Assembly: GCA_009746045.1 (NCBI GenBank)
Contig: RPFO01000219.1
Coordinates: forward strand, 89,501-153,500
Length of the DNA stretch: 64,000 nt
Source: Mesostigma viride
Lineage: Eukaryota; Streptophyta; Mesostigmatophyceae; Mesostigmatales; Mesostigmataceae
Reading direction: 5' to 3'
Shown here: piece after piece, positions 51,439 to 62,235 of the stretch
Numbering within the stretch: position 1 is the stretch's first letter
Layout of the letters: every line of letters starts with the position of its first letter
Notes under the pieces: generated by a model
Told to the model about the DNA's origin: nothing
The model's input: only the letters and a program-made list of their open reading frames with translations
Databases searched by the model: none
Made by a program: the position numbers and the translations under genes

Positions 51439-52749
51439 ATGGGCACAACACGGTCGAGGCCCGGGTCTCCAACGTGGAAACCAAGGTCGTCCACAAGCTA
51501 CAACCACAGTTCACGGCTACACACCGCGGCGCAGGCTTCGGAAACGCATGCTGCACTTGTCTCTCGCCTTAACCAGGTGGAAGGCAAGTGCGGCGTGCTC
51601 ATGAAGAAGCTTGAGGCCATCACCGCCCACACCGAGGCCCTGGCCACACAGGTCCCAAAGCTAGCGGAGCAGACGGCCACCATTGCCTCCCAGCCACCGC
51701 CGGCAGGATGCTGGTGACCTCCCGCTCTCCTACGCGGACCTGCTGCGGACAGCGACCGCCTCCACCACCGACGCCATCGCCACGAAGCTCCAGGACACTA
51801 GGAACTCGGGGGTGGTAAATTTACCACTTTTTATCACTTTTTACCACCTTTTTACCACCTCGAGGTGGTAAAAGAGGTCTAAGGGTGGTAAAAAGTGATA
51901 AAAAGTGATAAAAAGTGATAAAAAGTGGTAAAAAGTGGTAAAAAAGTGGGTATATTTTACCACTTTTTACCACTTTGTGGTAAAAAGTGGTAAAGTGGTG
52001 GTAAAAGGCTTGTGCAAGTGGTAAAAAGTGATAAAAAGTGGTAAAACCGAAGAAGTGATAAAAAGTGGTAAAAAATACCACATGAGCATGCACACAAGTG
52101 GTAAAAACACAAGTGCTAAACCGACAAAAATGTCAGGCGCAAAACGACAAGAAAAGCATCTTTATTCATTCAATCATCAAAATATTGGCATGGTTGTCAG
52201 GTGAACCTGCTACATATGGTGTTTGTCAACCGTAGGAGACTTCTTGCGCCTGCGCCTGCCCCAACAGTATACCACGAGAAAAATCATGAGCTTTATTTCA
52301 TTAAGTCATTAATGTGAAAAAAACTCAGCACCACTAAGGTGCATTATAGGGTTATCATACAATATAGCCAATGTACCATCAAAGCCGCGAGCCACGAGGT
52401 AGCCATGGCTGACAGCGGAGATCATAACTTTCTCGTTTGGGCACCGAAATCGGCTGTGAACATCACAATCGCTTCGTCTTTCTAAGACGCACACGCTGAT
52501 ATAATTTTCCGAAGCTATTGCGCAATATGTGATGAGCAAACGCTCCTCGACACAGGCAGCCTGGCGGCTGCGCTAAGCCCTGAAAATACGTCTGCAGCTC
52601 CGGCTGCAGCCTCGCCCTCAGGTCCGGAAGGCAGTGGTGACACTAGTCGGGCACTGGTGGTCGCCCAGAGCCCTCATTTGATGCCCAGCACGTTGAACGC
52701 GTTGTGTCGGCACAGCGACCCCCCCTGCATTCAAACAAAGGCACACCGA

Positions 52750-53075
52750 TAACCAAGAAAAGACTATGCAAATGTGTAGCCTTGTTCATTGAAATTATGG
52801 CTGGCTTACGCAAAGAGCGACTGTAAGATGACCTATACAGTGGGGCCGGAAACAGGTTGCTTGATGAGGACGTTAATCGGGCTTCGCTGGCCGGGAGTGT
52901 CTAGTGGTGAGAACCATTGCAGCGATCGCTTTCCCACCATTTACGAGGAAATAACCGCAAATGAAAAACCACTGAAACGGTCTAGCTAGTCAGTCATTAC
53001 ATTAGCCATATGCCATGCATGTTTCCAAACGTCCAAGAACTGCACACGGTGCAAATGCAAAAATCCGGAGGACAC
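52750..53075 (-). repeat. Dispersed repeat inside the CACTA element, shared with 47290-47590
   Basis: Shared blocks: AATGTGTAGCCTTG, ATTATGGCTGGCTTACG, GGGGCCGGAAACAG, CCACCATTTACGAGGAAAT, CCAAACGTCCAAGAACTGCA, relative orientation inverted. Confidence 0.8.
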
Positions 53076-53149
53076 GACTTCATTGCTTCATATTTGTATG
53101 CAGAAGAATAAATAAGTGACATGCATTAAGGGCCCGCCTGCATAAAGGG

Positions 53150-53290
53150 CCTGCAGTCTGATTCGGGCCCAACGGCAGCACCGCCATAGAAGATAAGGGC
53201 CGGCAGTCTGATTCGGGCCCAACGGCAGCACCGCCATAGAAGATAAGGGCCCGCAGTCTGATGCGGGCCCCACGGCACCACCGCCATAGC
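53150..53290. repeat. Three tandem copies of a roughly 50-bp unit
   Basis: CAGTCTGATTCGGGCCCAAC...CACCGCCATAGAAG repeats three times with small changes. A minus-strand ORF across it is not recognised. Confidence 0.8.
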
Positions 53291-53659
53291 AGAACTCGAA
53301 GGGGTCGTGGTGCGCGTGAAAGGTAATGTATGCCCTTTGTCGGTAGGTACCGTTGGGGTCAAATTGGGTGCCCCCAAAATCGGGCCGACGCGTCAAAAGA
53401 CTGAGGCCGTCGATGAGTGCCATCGTGCGGCTTGGGTAACTTCTGTTGGAAAACTTCAGGTAAGTTAACTTAATGCAAACCACTGGTCGCCCGCGTCGGG
53501 AACCGGCCCAACGGCTCTCCCGCAAAAAATTACGCGGCATACTGCATAAGTCGTCGGATCGTTACATTTCGACGGTCAAGATTTCATGATGAGGTTTGCG
53601 TTCAATTTGCCGCAGTTTGCAACCCAGAGAAAGTAGTCGTTGGACTCGTTGCCCACGAT

Positions 53660-54115
53660 GAAACACAAACAAGCAAGCTGTTTCCGGCCCCACCGTCTAG
53701 GTCATCTAGTCGCTCTTCACGTCAGCCGGCCATTATTTCGCATGTAAGGCTACACATTTCCATCTCCATTCATATTCATAATCCTGCACGGCTCGACAGC
53801 GCGGACAAGATAACGGCAGGCTCGAGCTACCATGGTCCGGATTCTCCCGATTTCTGACCTGCGCTGGTTGTCTCCTTGATATTGGCAAAACTCTCCGGTA
53901 AGAGGTTTTTCGCAGTTTGGCTGTTTCGAAACGTTACTTAAGTGAGATGCCTTCGGATCAGGAGACTCACACAGCCGCGACATCATGCCAAAGGTCCTAT
54001 GTTCGATCCCTTGCTGGTAGCTTCTGAGCTTTCTTATTTTCTCTGTTCCGCGGAATCTCAGATTTGGGCCGCTAGCGTTTTCACGTTTGTTGCTTTCTGA
54101 TCCGACGACAACGTT
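53660..54115 (+). repeat. Single palindrome arm plus the 23.5-kb dispersed repeat, inside the CACTA element
   Basis: 53670-53880 matches the left arm of the 47.6-kb palindrome; 53880-54115 matches 23480-23715. The adjacency suggests one older element. Confidence 0.75.
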
Positions 54116-55689
54116 GTGGCTTGCTCGTGTGACATCTGGCGCATGGTGTGATTCATGTGTATGGGCTGCTTTGCCATAAGAGTGAGTGTTGGGTCTTAAA
54201 TCGTATTCTACACATTTGCTGCATGGACCGTTAGGTGCTGGCGAGCTCTTCCTTGTAGAATTGTGATGTCTATGTCAAGGATCTGATATCTTTTTGTTCT
54301 CTTGCATATTGTGTCGCGGCTTGCTTGGATTCTTGCAGGCACCACGGGAATGAAATGGGAGCGGTCAGCATGATGCCCTAGCAAGCGACCAGCTTCGTTA
54401 ACCACTAGCTGCCATCGTATAAGATGAAAGGCAATGACGGATGTGTCATAAAGCCATAACAGTGTTGTATAGATGATTCATTAAATGATCAATGGTTACA
54501 ATTTCAGAACAGCCTCTGAATGGCTAGTATGAATCGATAGGTTCTTGACGGCTATAAACATTTATTATTTAAACATTTTAATGAAGCGATTTTGATTGCC
54601 CTGATTTGACCAGTGCTGTTGATTCACGTCCTGTTTTTTGAGATTTTTCTCACGTTTTCTCCTTTTCTCACCTTTTTTGGGTCATCTCACCCGGGTGAGA
54701 AACGTGTTTTCTCACCCATTCTCAAAGCCGAGTTCCTAGTAAGATCTATCTGCGTTTTTTCCCTCCATATTTTTTACCATTTTTACCACCGATTTTTTCA
54801 CCTCCATGGTGGTAATTTTTTACCACCTGTTTTCACCCTCGTTTTTACCACCTGGTGGTATTTTTTTACCACGATGGCGGTCAGGTGGTAAAATGGAGGT
54901 GGTAAAGGCTTTTACCACCCCCTGTTTTACCACCTTTTACCACCTGTTTTACCCCTTTTTTACCACTTTTTATCACTTTTTATCACTTTTTATCACTTTT
55001 TACCACTTTTTACCACCGGGTGATATAGATTTTACCACTTTTTACCACTTATATCACCCCCGAGTTCCTAGTGGAGCTGGAGGACCACCGCCAGGCCCAG
55101 CAACGGGAGGTCACCGATCGCGCTCGCCGCGAGTGCCGAGTGGTGCTACGTCGCTTCCCCCAGAAGCCAGGTGAGACGTCAACCTCCCTTGCTGACGAGA
55201 TCAAGAACCAGCTTCTTACCCTCATGGGCCTGGTCGGTGAGGTAGAACTGCGTGGGTGCCACCGCCTTCCCCACTCACGGGACAAGGCGGCCACCCCACC
55301 AGTCCTGCTCACCTTCCTCTCCCCTGAGGATAAGCAGCGGTTCCTCTCTCGTCGCAAGCGGTTGCACGACCTCACCTGGACGCTGGATGACGACCTAACC
55401 CCCGCTCAGCAACAGCAGCGACGCGACCTGTGGCCGGAATACCTCCGCCATAAGCAGGACCCCCAGAAGCCCAAGGTGTACTGGAGGGGCGGGGACCTGA
55501 TGATCAACCACAAGATGTGGACGCCCCCAGCGGGCTAGAATAGCAATAGCCCTAGCTTGTAACCATTGGAGTCACTGTCGGTAAGGCAGCCATGCCTAGA
55601 ATGTTTGCCTAGCTGTGCCAACACACCTAGTCACGTGCCGCCAACGCACGGTACACAACCAGCCATAGCCTTAGCCTATAGTTCTAGTA

Positions 55690-55965
55690 CAGCCATGCTA
55701 CGCCCTGGCTATGTTCAGATTACTTGCCCACGCTCCTTGCTATGATATGCTCACATGGGTCTTATTGCACCCACAGTTTGCCGGATCGTTAGCCTGTCCT
55801 TTTAGCTAGCCGCGCCCGATTGCAGCTGTGGCATGCCTTTGGCATGAAGGAGACTGGGGGTCTCTGCCCTTTCTCCTGTAGTGCACACACAGGGATTAAA
55901 AGCACTTCGGTGCTCCGTGACTCCCCAACGGGAGCACGAGTTTAATTAATTAATTAATTAATGGG
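55690..55965 (+). mobile_element. Non-LTR element 3' end with (AATT)n tail
   Basis: GGATTAAAAGCACTTCGGTG, CTCCCCAACGGGAGCACG and TTAATTAATTAATT. The GTGCTCC...GGGAGCAC part can form a stem-loop. Related to 22620-22995 and 61815. Confidence 0.75.
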
Positions 55966-56144
55966 CACAACATAACTAAATAAAGCTAGGCATCGTCTGC
56001 ATGGAGGGTGGCTCATCATAGGCACACATGTCCATGATTAAATAAAGCGCGTGGCTTAGCTGGGATAGCACTTGCCTCTAGGAGGCGTACATGTACATGG
56101 CCACGGTCTATCTATTCTTCACTTAGTACTACTGCTGTATTCCC

Positions 56145-56860
56145 CTAAGCTGGGGCGTCTGGAGTCGCTGGGGCCGCGGGGGTCGCCTGCCAGGGCTTGT
56201 GGCCGACGTAGATGGCCGCCCCCTTCCAGTACACCGGCTGCCCCGCCTTGGTCTGCCGGAGCTGGAGGTAGGTCGGCCATAGCTCCCGTCGCCGTTGTTG
56301 CTGCGCCAGGGTCAAGTCGTCATCAAGGGTGAAGAGAGTCTTCTCGAGCCGCTTGCGGCGTCTGAGAAAAGAAATCTTGCCCGCCGGGGTCTTAAAGGTG
56401 AGAAGGAGCGGGGGCGCCCCTGCCTTACCCCGCGCGCCGGCGGGGAAGGCGGTGGGCGACCAGCTCGATCTCACCAGTAAGGCCCATGCGATCAAGGATT
56501 TCTCTCTCAAAAGCACGCGCAAGCTTCTCGGAATTCTCACCTTCCTCCATCTTGAAGTTCTTGACAATGACGTTGAGGCTGCGCTTGGCGAGCTCGGCCT
56601 CCTCGCGGAGGCGTAGGTCAAGCGTCTGCCGTTGGAGCTGCATGGGCTGCGACGGCGGAGGTGGTGGAGGTGGTGGAGGTGGTGTATTGCTTAAGCATGT
56701 CCGCCCAGGTGGTGATGGGAGGAGCATCGCCGGCCAGGCCAGCCGGGGCTGGCTTGGCGGCAATGTCCTTCACCGCCTGGGCGGTGAGGCCTGCGGTGTT
56801 CTGCAGAACCTCGATAGCGATGGCGATTCCGCAGTAATAATGTCAGGTATAGTCGCCTGC
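56145..56860 (-). pseudogene. LINE ORF1-type protein remnant
   Basis: Reads in order, across frameshifts: LTAQAVKDIAAKPAPAG, WADMLKQYTTS, LREEAELAKRSLNVIVKNF, LTGEIELVAHRLPR, then PLLLTFKTPAGKISFLRRRK, TLDDDLTLAQQQRRRELWP and a TAA-side end at 56145. The frame changes near 56430-56460 in the Ala/Gly-rich stretch. Confidence 0.75.
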
Positions 56861-56984
56861 CGCTGCTAGATGGGACCGTCTGAGGCATGCAGTACCGTGA
56901 CCAGTTTACACTGCTGGGGAGCATGCTCCATTAATATTAAATGAACTTAAATTATAGCATATGACTCCGTTGGGAGATCATTAA

Positions 56985-57062
56985 TTAATTAATTAGGAAC
57001 ATAACTCCGAACGTTGGGAGTACATGTAGCACATATCCCTGAGAAAGGGCATATATATGGCA
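56985..57062 (+). mobile_element. Truncated SINE-like repeat B
   Basis: AATTAATTAGGAACATAACTCC...GTTGGGAGTACATGTAGCAC. It abuts the LINE ORF2 fragment. Confidence 0.7.
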
Positions 57063-58323
57063 TATATATATACGACGAACGCATCCAGTCGGCCTTGGCG
57101 CAGCTGGTCCCGGGCCCCGACCTCCCGCCACATGCTATTCGCATTGCCTCCCTGCCTGCACGGATGGGTGGCTGCGGTCTGACTCGTGCCGCCCGGCTGG
57201 CCCCAGCAGCATTTTTGGGCTCCGTCGCTCAGTCGTGGGCGGAAAGCTGCCGGCTCCTGCCCCTTTTGGCAACAGCAGCGCCTGACCTCCTGGACCCCAG
57301 CAGCCCTTTGCCCTTTGTCACCGCCATCCAGGAGGCCTATGCTGAGATCCAGCAGGCCTGTTCTCCCGTCCGTGCCGCTCAGGCGGTACAGCGCCACCTC
57401 CCTCGCGGCACTCCCTCGGTCGCCTCCGTTCAATCTCCCGCCGCATTCCCTGCTCGCGTCATCGATAAACACCAGAAAACCTACGCGGGTATTCTGCACA
57501 CGGCTGATTGGATTGCTCTTTTCGCGGACCTCAACGCCCAGGGACGTGCGTGGCTGTTCTCGCTTTCCTTGCGGAGTGTGGGCTCGGCGTACCTTCGTGC
57601 TCTTCCCATGGCCCCCCATTCGCCTTGGCTCCCAGCCACTACTCGGTGGCGCTCCGGCACCAGCTATTTGCCCCGCAGCCTCTTGTTCCGGCCGGGCGGC
57701 CTTGTGGTAGCTGTGGGCAGCCGCTGGATCCCACGGGGACTCACTACCTTGCCTGCATGGGGGGCCAACAGAATCAGAATTGGTATTTGTATTTGTACAC
57801 TGTCCTCCTGACGGTGGTGCTCGCCATGATTCGGTCGGTTTTCCCCCACGCGAACATCCGGTCCGAGGATGCGGATGGCGCTGCCTTCTATTCCCCCAAC
57901 CACCGGCCTGACATCGTGGTGCTGGACTTTGAGGGGGGTGGCCGGCATCTGCTTATTGACGTTTCGGTGGCGCGGCCCTTGGCCCTTAGCCACGTGGCTG
58001 GGGCCTCCCTCACGGCAGGTTACACGGCGGACCGGGCGGAGCGGGCCAAGCTCCTGGCCTACGGCGACGTCGGGCACCATCGTGTGGTGCCCTTTGTCCT
58101 GGAGGAGTTTGGGGCCATGGGGCCCCTGACCTCCGCCTTCTTCAAGGAGTGTTGCCGGCTCCGGGAGGACCGGCTGGACCTGGAGGGCCAGCGGGCCCCA
58201 TGGTCGGCGCGGACCTGGACGTCATATTGGCGTCAGCGCTTGTCGGTGGCGCTGACTCAGGCCATGGCTGACATCATGCTCCGCCGTACGCGGGCTGATT
58301 TTGCGGTGCAGCAGGGCTATTAG
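57063..58323 (+). pseudogene. LINE ORF2 C-terminal fragment with zinc-knuckle and endonuclease-like motifs
   Basis: The frame starting at 57063 encodes a post-RT region (ARMGGCGLTRAARLAPAAFL, HTADWIALFADL). Near the C-run at 57612-57617 the sense frame shifts. The second frame then encodes CGSCGQPLDPTGTHYLAC (C-x2-C-x9-H-x3-C) and RPDIVVLDFEGG...LLIDVSV, a pattern like the PD-D of restriction-like endonuclease domains of R2-type LINEs, and ends in TAG at 58321-58323. 5' truncated. The frameshift could be real decay or a homopolymer error. Confidence 0.8.
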
Positions 58324-58544
58324 GTTCCTCCCGTTAGGCGTTTCCATTGGTCTTATCGTAGTATAGAGCTTTGACATGGCTCTGTATATAGGTTTATAGC
58401 TGGGTGTTTGCTTTGGTTTGAGTGATTTCACTCTGCTGTAAGTAATTATATTTTTAATATATATATATGGTTATTCTCCCAGTTCTCGGGTTTTTCCTTA
58501 TGTTGCATGCCTATCTCACCTCCGTAATCTATCATTCTCAATGA

Positions 58545-58780
58545 ATATATATATGGCTATATCCCTGAGAAGGGGCATACATTCTGGGCTGCTTCCTGCA
58601 AGGGTGGGGATGTGATGAACTCTAGGTGCACCAAGGGCACCTGCACCACCATGATCTCTCAGAGCACAAAGGGGCTCGTCATGGGGCATGGAAGATCATC
58701 ATGGCTATACAGAAGCTAGGGCGTGGCTTCTCAGCAGAGAGTGACTCTCTGCATAGGCAGAGCTTGGCTAAATTCTTAAT
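58545..58780 (+). mobile_element. SINE-like repeat B copy
   Basis: ATATCCCTGAGAAGGGGCAT...CTTCCTGCAAGGGTGGGGAT...GAAGCTAGGGCGTGGCTTC. 58324-58544 before it is the LINE 3' flank with an AT run. Confidence 0.8.
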
Positions 58781-58899
58781 GCCACATTCACGGGGAGTTC
58801 CATGATAGGCAGGGCGTGGCTATTCGGAAGGCATCATCCATGGGGGGGCCATTAGGGTCGCACATGCGCGCTTGGGCCACGTAAGTGGTAAGCTATAAG

Positions 58900-59005
58900 C
58901 CTTACTAATCTAGATGTTGTAGGTAGCTGATGTAGATAGATTAGACCGGTAGGACTGACAGTTTGCACCCATCCATCCATCCATCCATCCATTGGGGCTT
59001 CCCCG
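58900..59005 (+). mobile_element. VNTR-core retroposon copy 4, six CCAT units only
   Basis: TAGATAGATTAGACCGGTAG then GTTTGCAC(CCAT)6 and TGGGGCTT. The short core shows how the family looks before expansion, or after collapse. Confidence 0.7.
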
Positions 59006-59289
59006 GGATAGAGCGCTCTATCCTACTATAGCTGGAGTGCGCACTCCAGCTATAGTTGTCTAGATGGGGGCAATCGATGATGGGATAGCTTAGGCATTAC
59101 AGCACTTGAAACGATATTAGCGCACAGCGTTATAGTACCTAGCTCAATTAGCTCTGGCAACTTGTGGCCATCAGCTTGTGCCTTAATTACCCGACGTCTT
59201 GAGCCCTCACATAATTTGTAGCATAAGCTATGCGTCAGCCTACCTATGGTATTGCACTGGTTATGTTGCACCCACAGTGTTGCGCCCCG

Positions 59290-59760
59290 GCATGATTAAT
59301 TAATTAATTAGAAACATAGCTCCGTTGGGAGTACATGTATAGCACATATCCCTGAGAAGGGGCATATGGCTTTTGATACATTCTGGGCTACTTCCTGCAA
59401 GGGTGGGAATGTAAGCGACCCTTGCTCTAGGTGCACCAGGGCACCTGCACCCTCATAATCTTCACACTATGCCCAGCAAAGGGGGAGTATGTTATGTGGG
59501 GGAAGATCATCATGGCTATACACGAACTAGGACATGGCTTCTCGGCAGAGAGCATCTCTCTGCATGGCATAGCATGGCTAAATTCTTAATGCAACATCCA
59601 TGGGGGTCCCATTATAGGCATGGCTTGGCTAAATTCTGAAGGCAACATCCATGGGGGTCCCATTATAGGCATGGCTTGGCTAAATTCTGAAGGCAACATC
59701 CATGGGGGCCATTATTATGCATGGGCGCACATGCGCTGGGGCCGCGTGGTAGGCTAAGCC
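59290..59760 (+). mobile_element. SINE-like repeat B copy with an internal triplication
   Basis: AATTAATTAGAAACATAGCTCC...; at 59575-59710 the block GCATGGCTTGGCTAAATTCT...CATCCATGGGGG occurs about three times. Confidence 0.8.
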
Positions 59761-59788
59761 TTACTAATCTACGCTACTGCTATATGTC

Positions 59789-60360
59789 CTAGACTGGGTT
59801 TGCTGAGGTGGCAGGGGGTGCCTGCCAGGGCTTGTGGTCGACGTGGATGACGTCCCCCCTCCAGTATACCGGTTTCCCCCCTGCGCTCTGCCGTGTCTGG
59901 AGGTAGGTCGGCCATAGCTCGCGTCGCCGTTGTTGCTGGGCCAGGGTCAGGTCGTCGTCCAGCGTGAAGTGAGTCCCCGAGAGCTTCTTGCGGTTTTTAA
60001 GAAACAACAGCTTGTCCGCCATGTACTTAAAGGTGAGGAGCACGGGTGCCGGGCCAGCCTTACCCCGCGCGCGGGGGAGGCGAACAGCCGACATGTCCAG
60101 CTCACCAGTAATGCGCATGGGGGCAAAAATGTTGCGCTTAAATGCCGCAAGAAGAGTCGTCGAGTCCTCACCTGCCGGCTGGTTGAAGTGCTTGAGTATG
60201 ACGTTGTGGCTGCGCTGGGTGCGGTCGGCCTCCTCGCGGAGGTCGAGGGCTTGTTGTTTAAGCTGTGCCGCGATGGTGGAGGTGGTGGAGGTGGCGTGGT
60301 CCTTGAGCAGGTCCGCCCAGGTCTGGGTGGGAGGGGCGTCGCCGCGTGGGCCAGCCATGA
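59789..60360 (-). pseudogene. LINE ORF1-type protein, longest intact copy
   Basis: An open frame of about 190 residues from MAGPRGDAPPTQTWADLLKD to a TAG at 59789. It carries a helical segment (QALDLREEADRTQRSHNVIL), LLTFKYMADKLLFLKNRKK and TLDDDLTLAQQQRRRELWPT. It lacks the N-terminal region seen in the next copy, so it is probably truncated. Confidence 0.8.
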
Positions 60361-60514
60361 TGCACCATGCCGTGGAGAGAGCGCTCTGTGGCCTGCCCAC
60401 CTGCGGCAGTGAGAGAAGCTAGGGCGCCCTCCCTCCTTCTCGCTGTGTATATAGGGTTGAAGGTTCCTTTACTCTGTATATTGGCACCCACGTGACGCAG
60501 TCACGTGGTTAATT

Positions 60515-60582
60515 AATTAATCCATCGTGACTCCCCAACGGGAGCACGAGTCTAATTAATTAATTAATTAATTAATTAATTA
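60515..60582 (+). mobile_element. (AATT)n-tailed 3' end fragment
   Basis: GTGACTCCCCAACGGGAGCA then eight or so AATT units. It separates two ORF1 copies. Confidence 0.75.
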
Positions 60583-60599
60583 CTAATCTACACTACTGC

Positions 60600-61560
60600 T
60601 AGTATTCCCTATAGACTGGGGTTGCTGGGGTGGCAGGGGGTGCCTGCCACGACTTGTGGTCGACGTGGATGACGTCCCCCCTCCAGTATACCGGTTTCCC
60701 CCCTGCGCGCTCTGCCGGAGCTGGAGGTATAGGTCGGCCATAGCTCGTGTCGTCGTTGTTGCTGGGCCAGGGTCAGTTCGTCGTCCAGCGTGTAGCGAGT
60801 CCTCGAGAGCTTTTTGCGGCTTATCCGCCATGTACTTAATTAAAGGTGAGTACCACAGGGGCAAGAATGTCGCGCTTAAATGCCGTGAGAAGAGTTGTCG
60901 AGGAGGTCTCATCTGCCGGCTGGTCGAAGTGCTTGACGATGACATTGTGGCTGCGCTGGGTGCGGTCGGCCTCCTCGCGGAGGTCGAGGGCTTGTTGCTT
61001 GAGCTGTGCCGCGATGGTGGAGGTGGTGGAGGTGGTGTGGTGCTTGCATGAGCAGGTCCGCCCAGGTCTGGGTGGGATCGAGGGGCGTCGCCGCCTGGGC
61101 CAGCGGGGGCTGGCTTGGCGGCAATGTCCTTCACCACCTGAGCGGTGATGCCTGCGGTGTTTTGCATGCACTCAATGGCGATCGCGGTGTCCTTGAGGCG
61201 CTGGTCGATGTCGAGGAGCTGGGCCTTGAGGGCGGCGGTGAAGGCCAGTGGAGGTGGCAGTGGAGGTGGAGGCGAGGAGGGTGGAGGTGGAGGCGACGGT
61301 AGTGGAAAGGTGAGGGAGCTCAGCAGCCAGTGTGCCGCCCGTTGCCGCCACATCTGCAGCAAGGGGGGTCACGTGCTGCTCGAAAGCTTCGGACGAGGAG
61401 GGTGCGGACGATGGTTTCTGTCGCGACGGTGGGAGGGGGGGCCCAGATCTCGGCGTCGGAGCGCCCGAGGAGGGAGCAGAGGGCGAAGCGCTGGAGCCGG
61501 GGGCGATTCTGCCGATTCATGCGTTGAGAACTTTCGGGAGATCTTCGGCAATGAGACCAG
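60600..61560 (-). pseudogene. LINE ORF1-type protein, fuller but frameshifted copy
   Basis: Reads across frames: SSSEAFEQHVTPLAADVAAT, LKAQLLDIDQRLKDTAIAIE, ITAQVVKDIAAKPAPAG, TQTWADLL, QALDLREEADRTQRSHNVIV, then a deleted middle and LYLQLRQSAQGG. The N-terminal Ser/Thr/Pro-rich and coiled-coil regions are present here. Confidence 0.7.
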
Positions 61561-61814
61561 CTGATCAAGCGGCTGAACGGCCTAGTTACTAGGATGCTTC
61601 GGCAGGTCCTGAACGTAGGATTTTCCGCGCACACTGAGGTCACTCGAGTCTTTGTATATAAGGTTATGCCTCACATTTCCGATGAGATGAGGCAATGTAG
61701 AATAGCGTGTGTAGGATATCTTGCCCGAAGCAGTCAGGTAGACACTAGACATCGCCCGGCGCCCTTGGTCTGGCTGGCCCCGCGCGGCGTAAGTGCGTGA
61801 ACATGCACTGAAGG

Positions 61815-62235
61815 CATGCCATTAATTAATTAATTAATTAAACTCGTGCTCCCGTTGGGGAGTCACGGAGCACCGAAGTGCTTTTAATCCCTGTGAGTGC
61901 ACTACAGGAGAAAGGGCAGAGACCCCCAGTCTCCTTCATGCCAAAGGCATGCCAAAGGCATGCCATGGAGTACCAGATGAGGTAAGCCGGCCTTCTACGC
62001 AGATACTTCACCCGCGAAGGCAAGTGACGCGACTCACTCACTCAGGTCTGGAGTCGCAAATAGCAAATCCGTGTCATCCGAACTATCCAAGACTACGCTC
62101 GGCCACATGTGATGGCGGGTGTCGGGGGGTAGGTTGCATGCTGACCCCCGATAGCCCAGGAGAATATAAAGGCTTCTCCCGGAGCCTGAGGGGTTTTAGG
62201 GGCATGCATACCCAGGGTTCACCCACAACCCCCAA
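61815..62235 (-). mobile_element. Non-LTR element 3' end, reversed
   Basis: (AATT)n, then the reverse complements of CTCCCCAACGGGAGCACG, CACTTCGGTGCTCCG and CCTCAGGCTCCGG. Matches 22620-22995 and 55690-55965. Confidence 0.75.

Larger units (their letters stand above)
51796..55073. mobile_element. CACTA/EnSpm-like non-autonomous transposon, 3.28 kb
   Basis: Perfect 19-bp inverted ends CACTAGGAACTCGGGGGTG. A 2-bp GA lies on each side (51794-51795, 55074-55075). Both subterminal 300-bp zones are packed with GTGGTAAAAAGTGATAAAAA motifs in both orientations, the hallmark of CACTA subterminal repeats. No transposase ORF was recognised inside. CACTA duplications are usually 3 bp; here only 2 bp are visible. 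Confidence 0.85.
51439..55538 (+). pseudogene. LINE ORF1-type protein remnant, split by a CACTA-like element
   Basis: The N-terminal part (about 51439-51795, three frames) holds a coiled-coil-like stretch (LNQVEGKCGVLMKKLEAI, LPLSYADLLRTAT). The C-terminal part 55074-55538 encodes REVTDRARRECRVVLRRF, PPVLLTFLSPEDKQRFL, TLDDDLTPAQQQQRRDLWPE and ends in TAG. These match the RNA-binding ORF1 proteins of L1-like elements. Three further copies lie at 56145, 59789 and 60600 on the minus strand. Confidence 0.8.

Noticed and set aside
53088-53540. 150-codon minus-strand ORF inside the CACTA element
   Set aside because: Its second half is three tandem repeats, and the first half has no recognised similarity.
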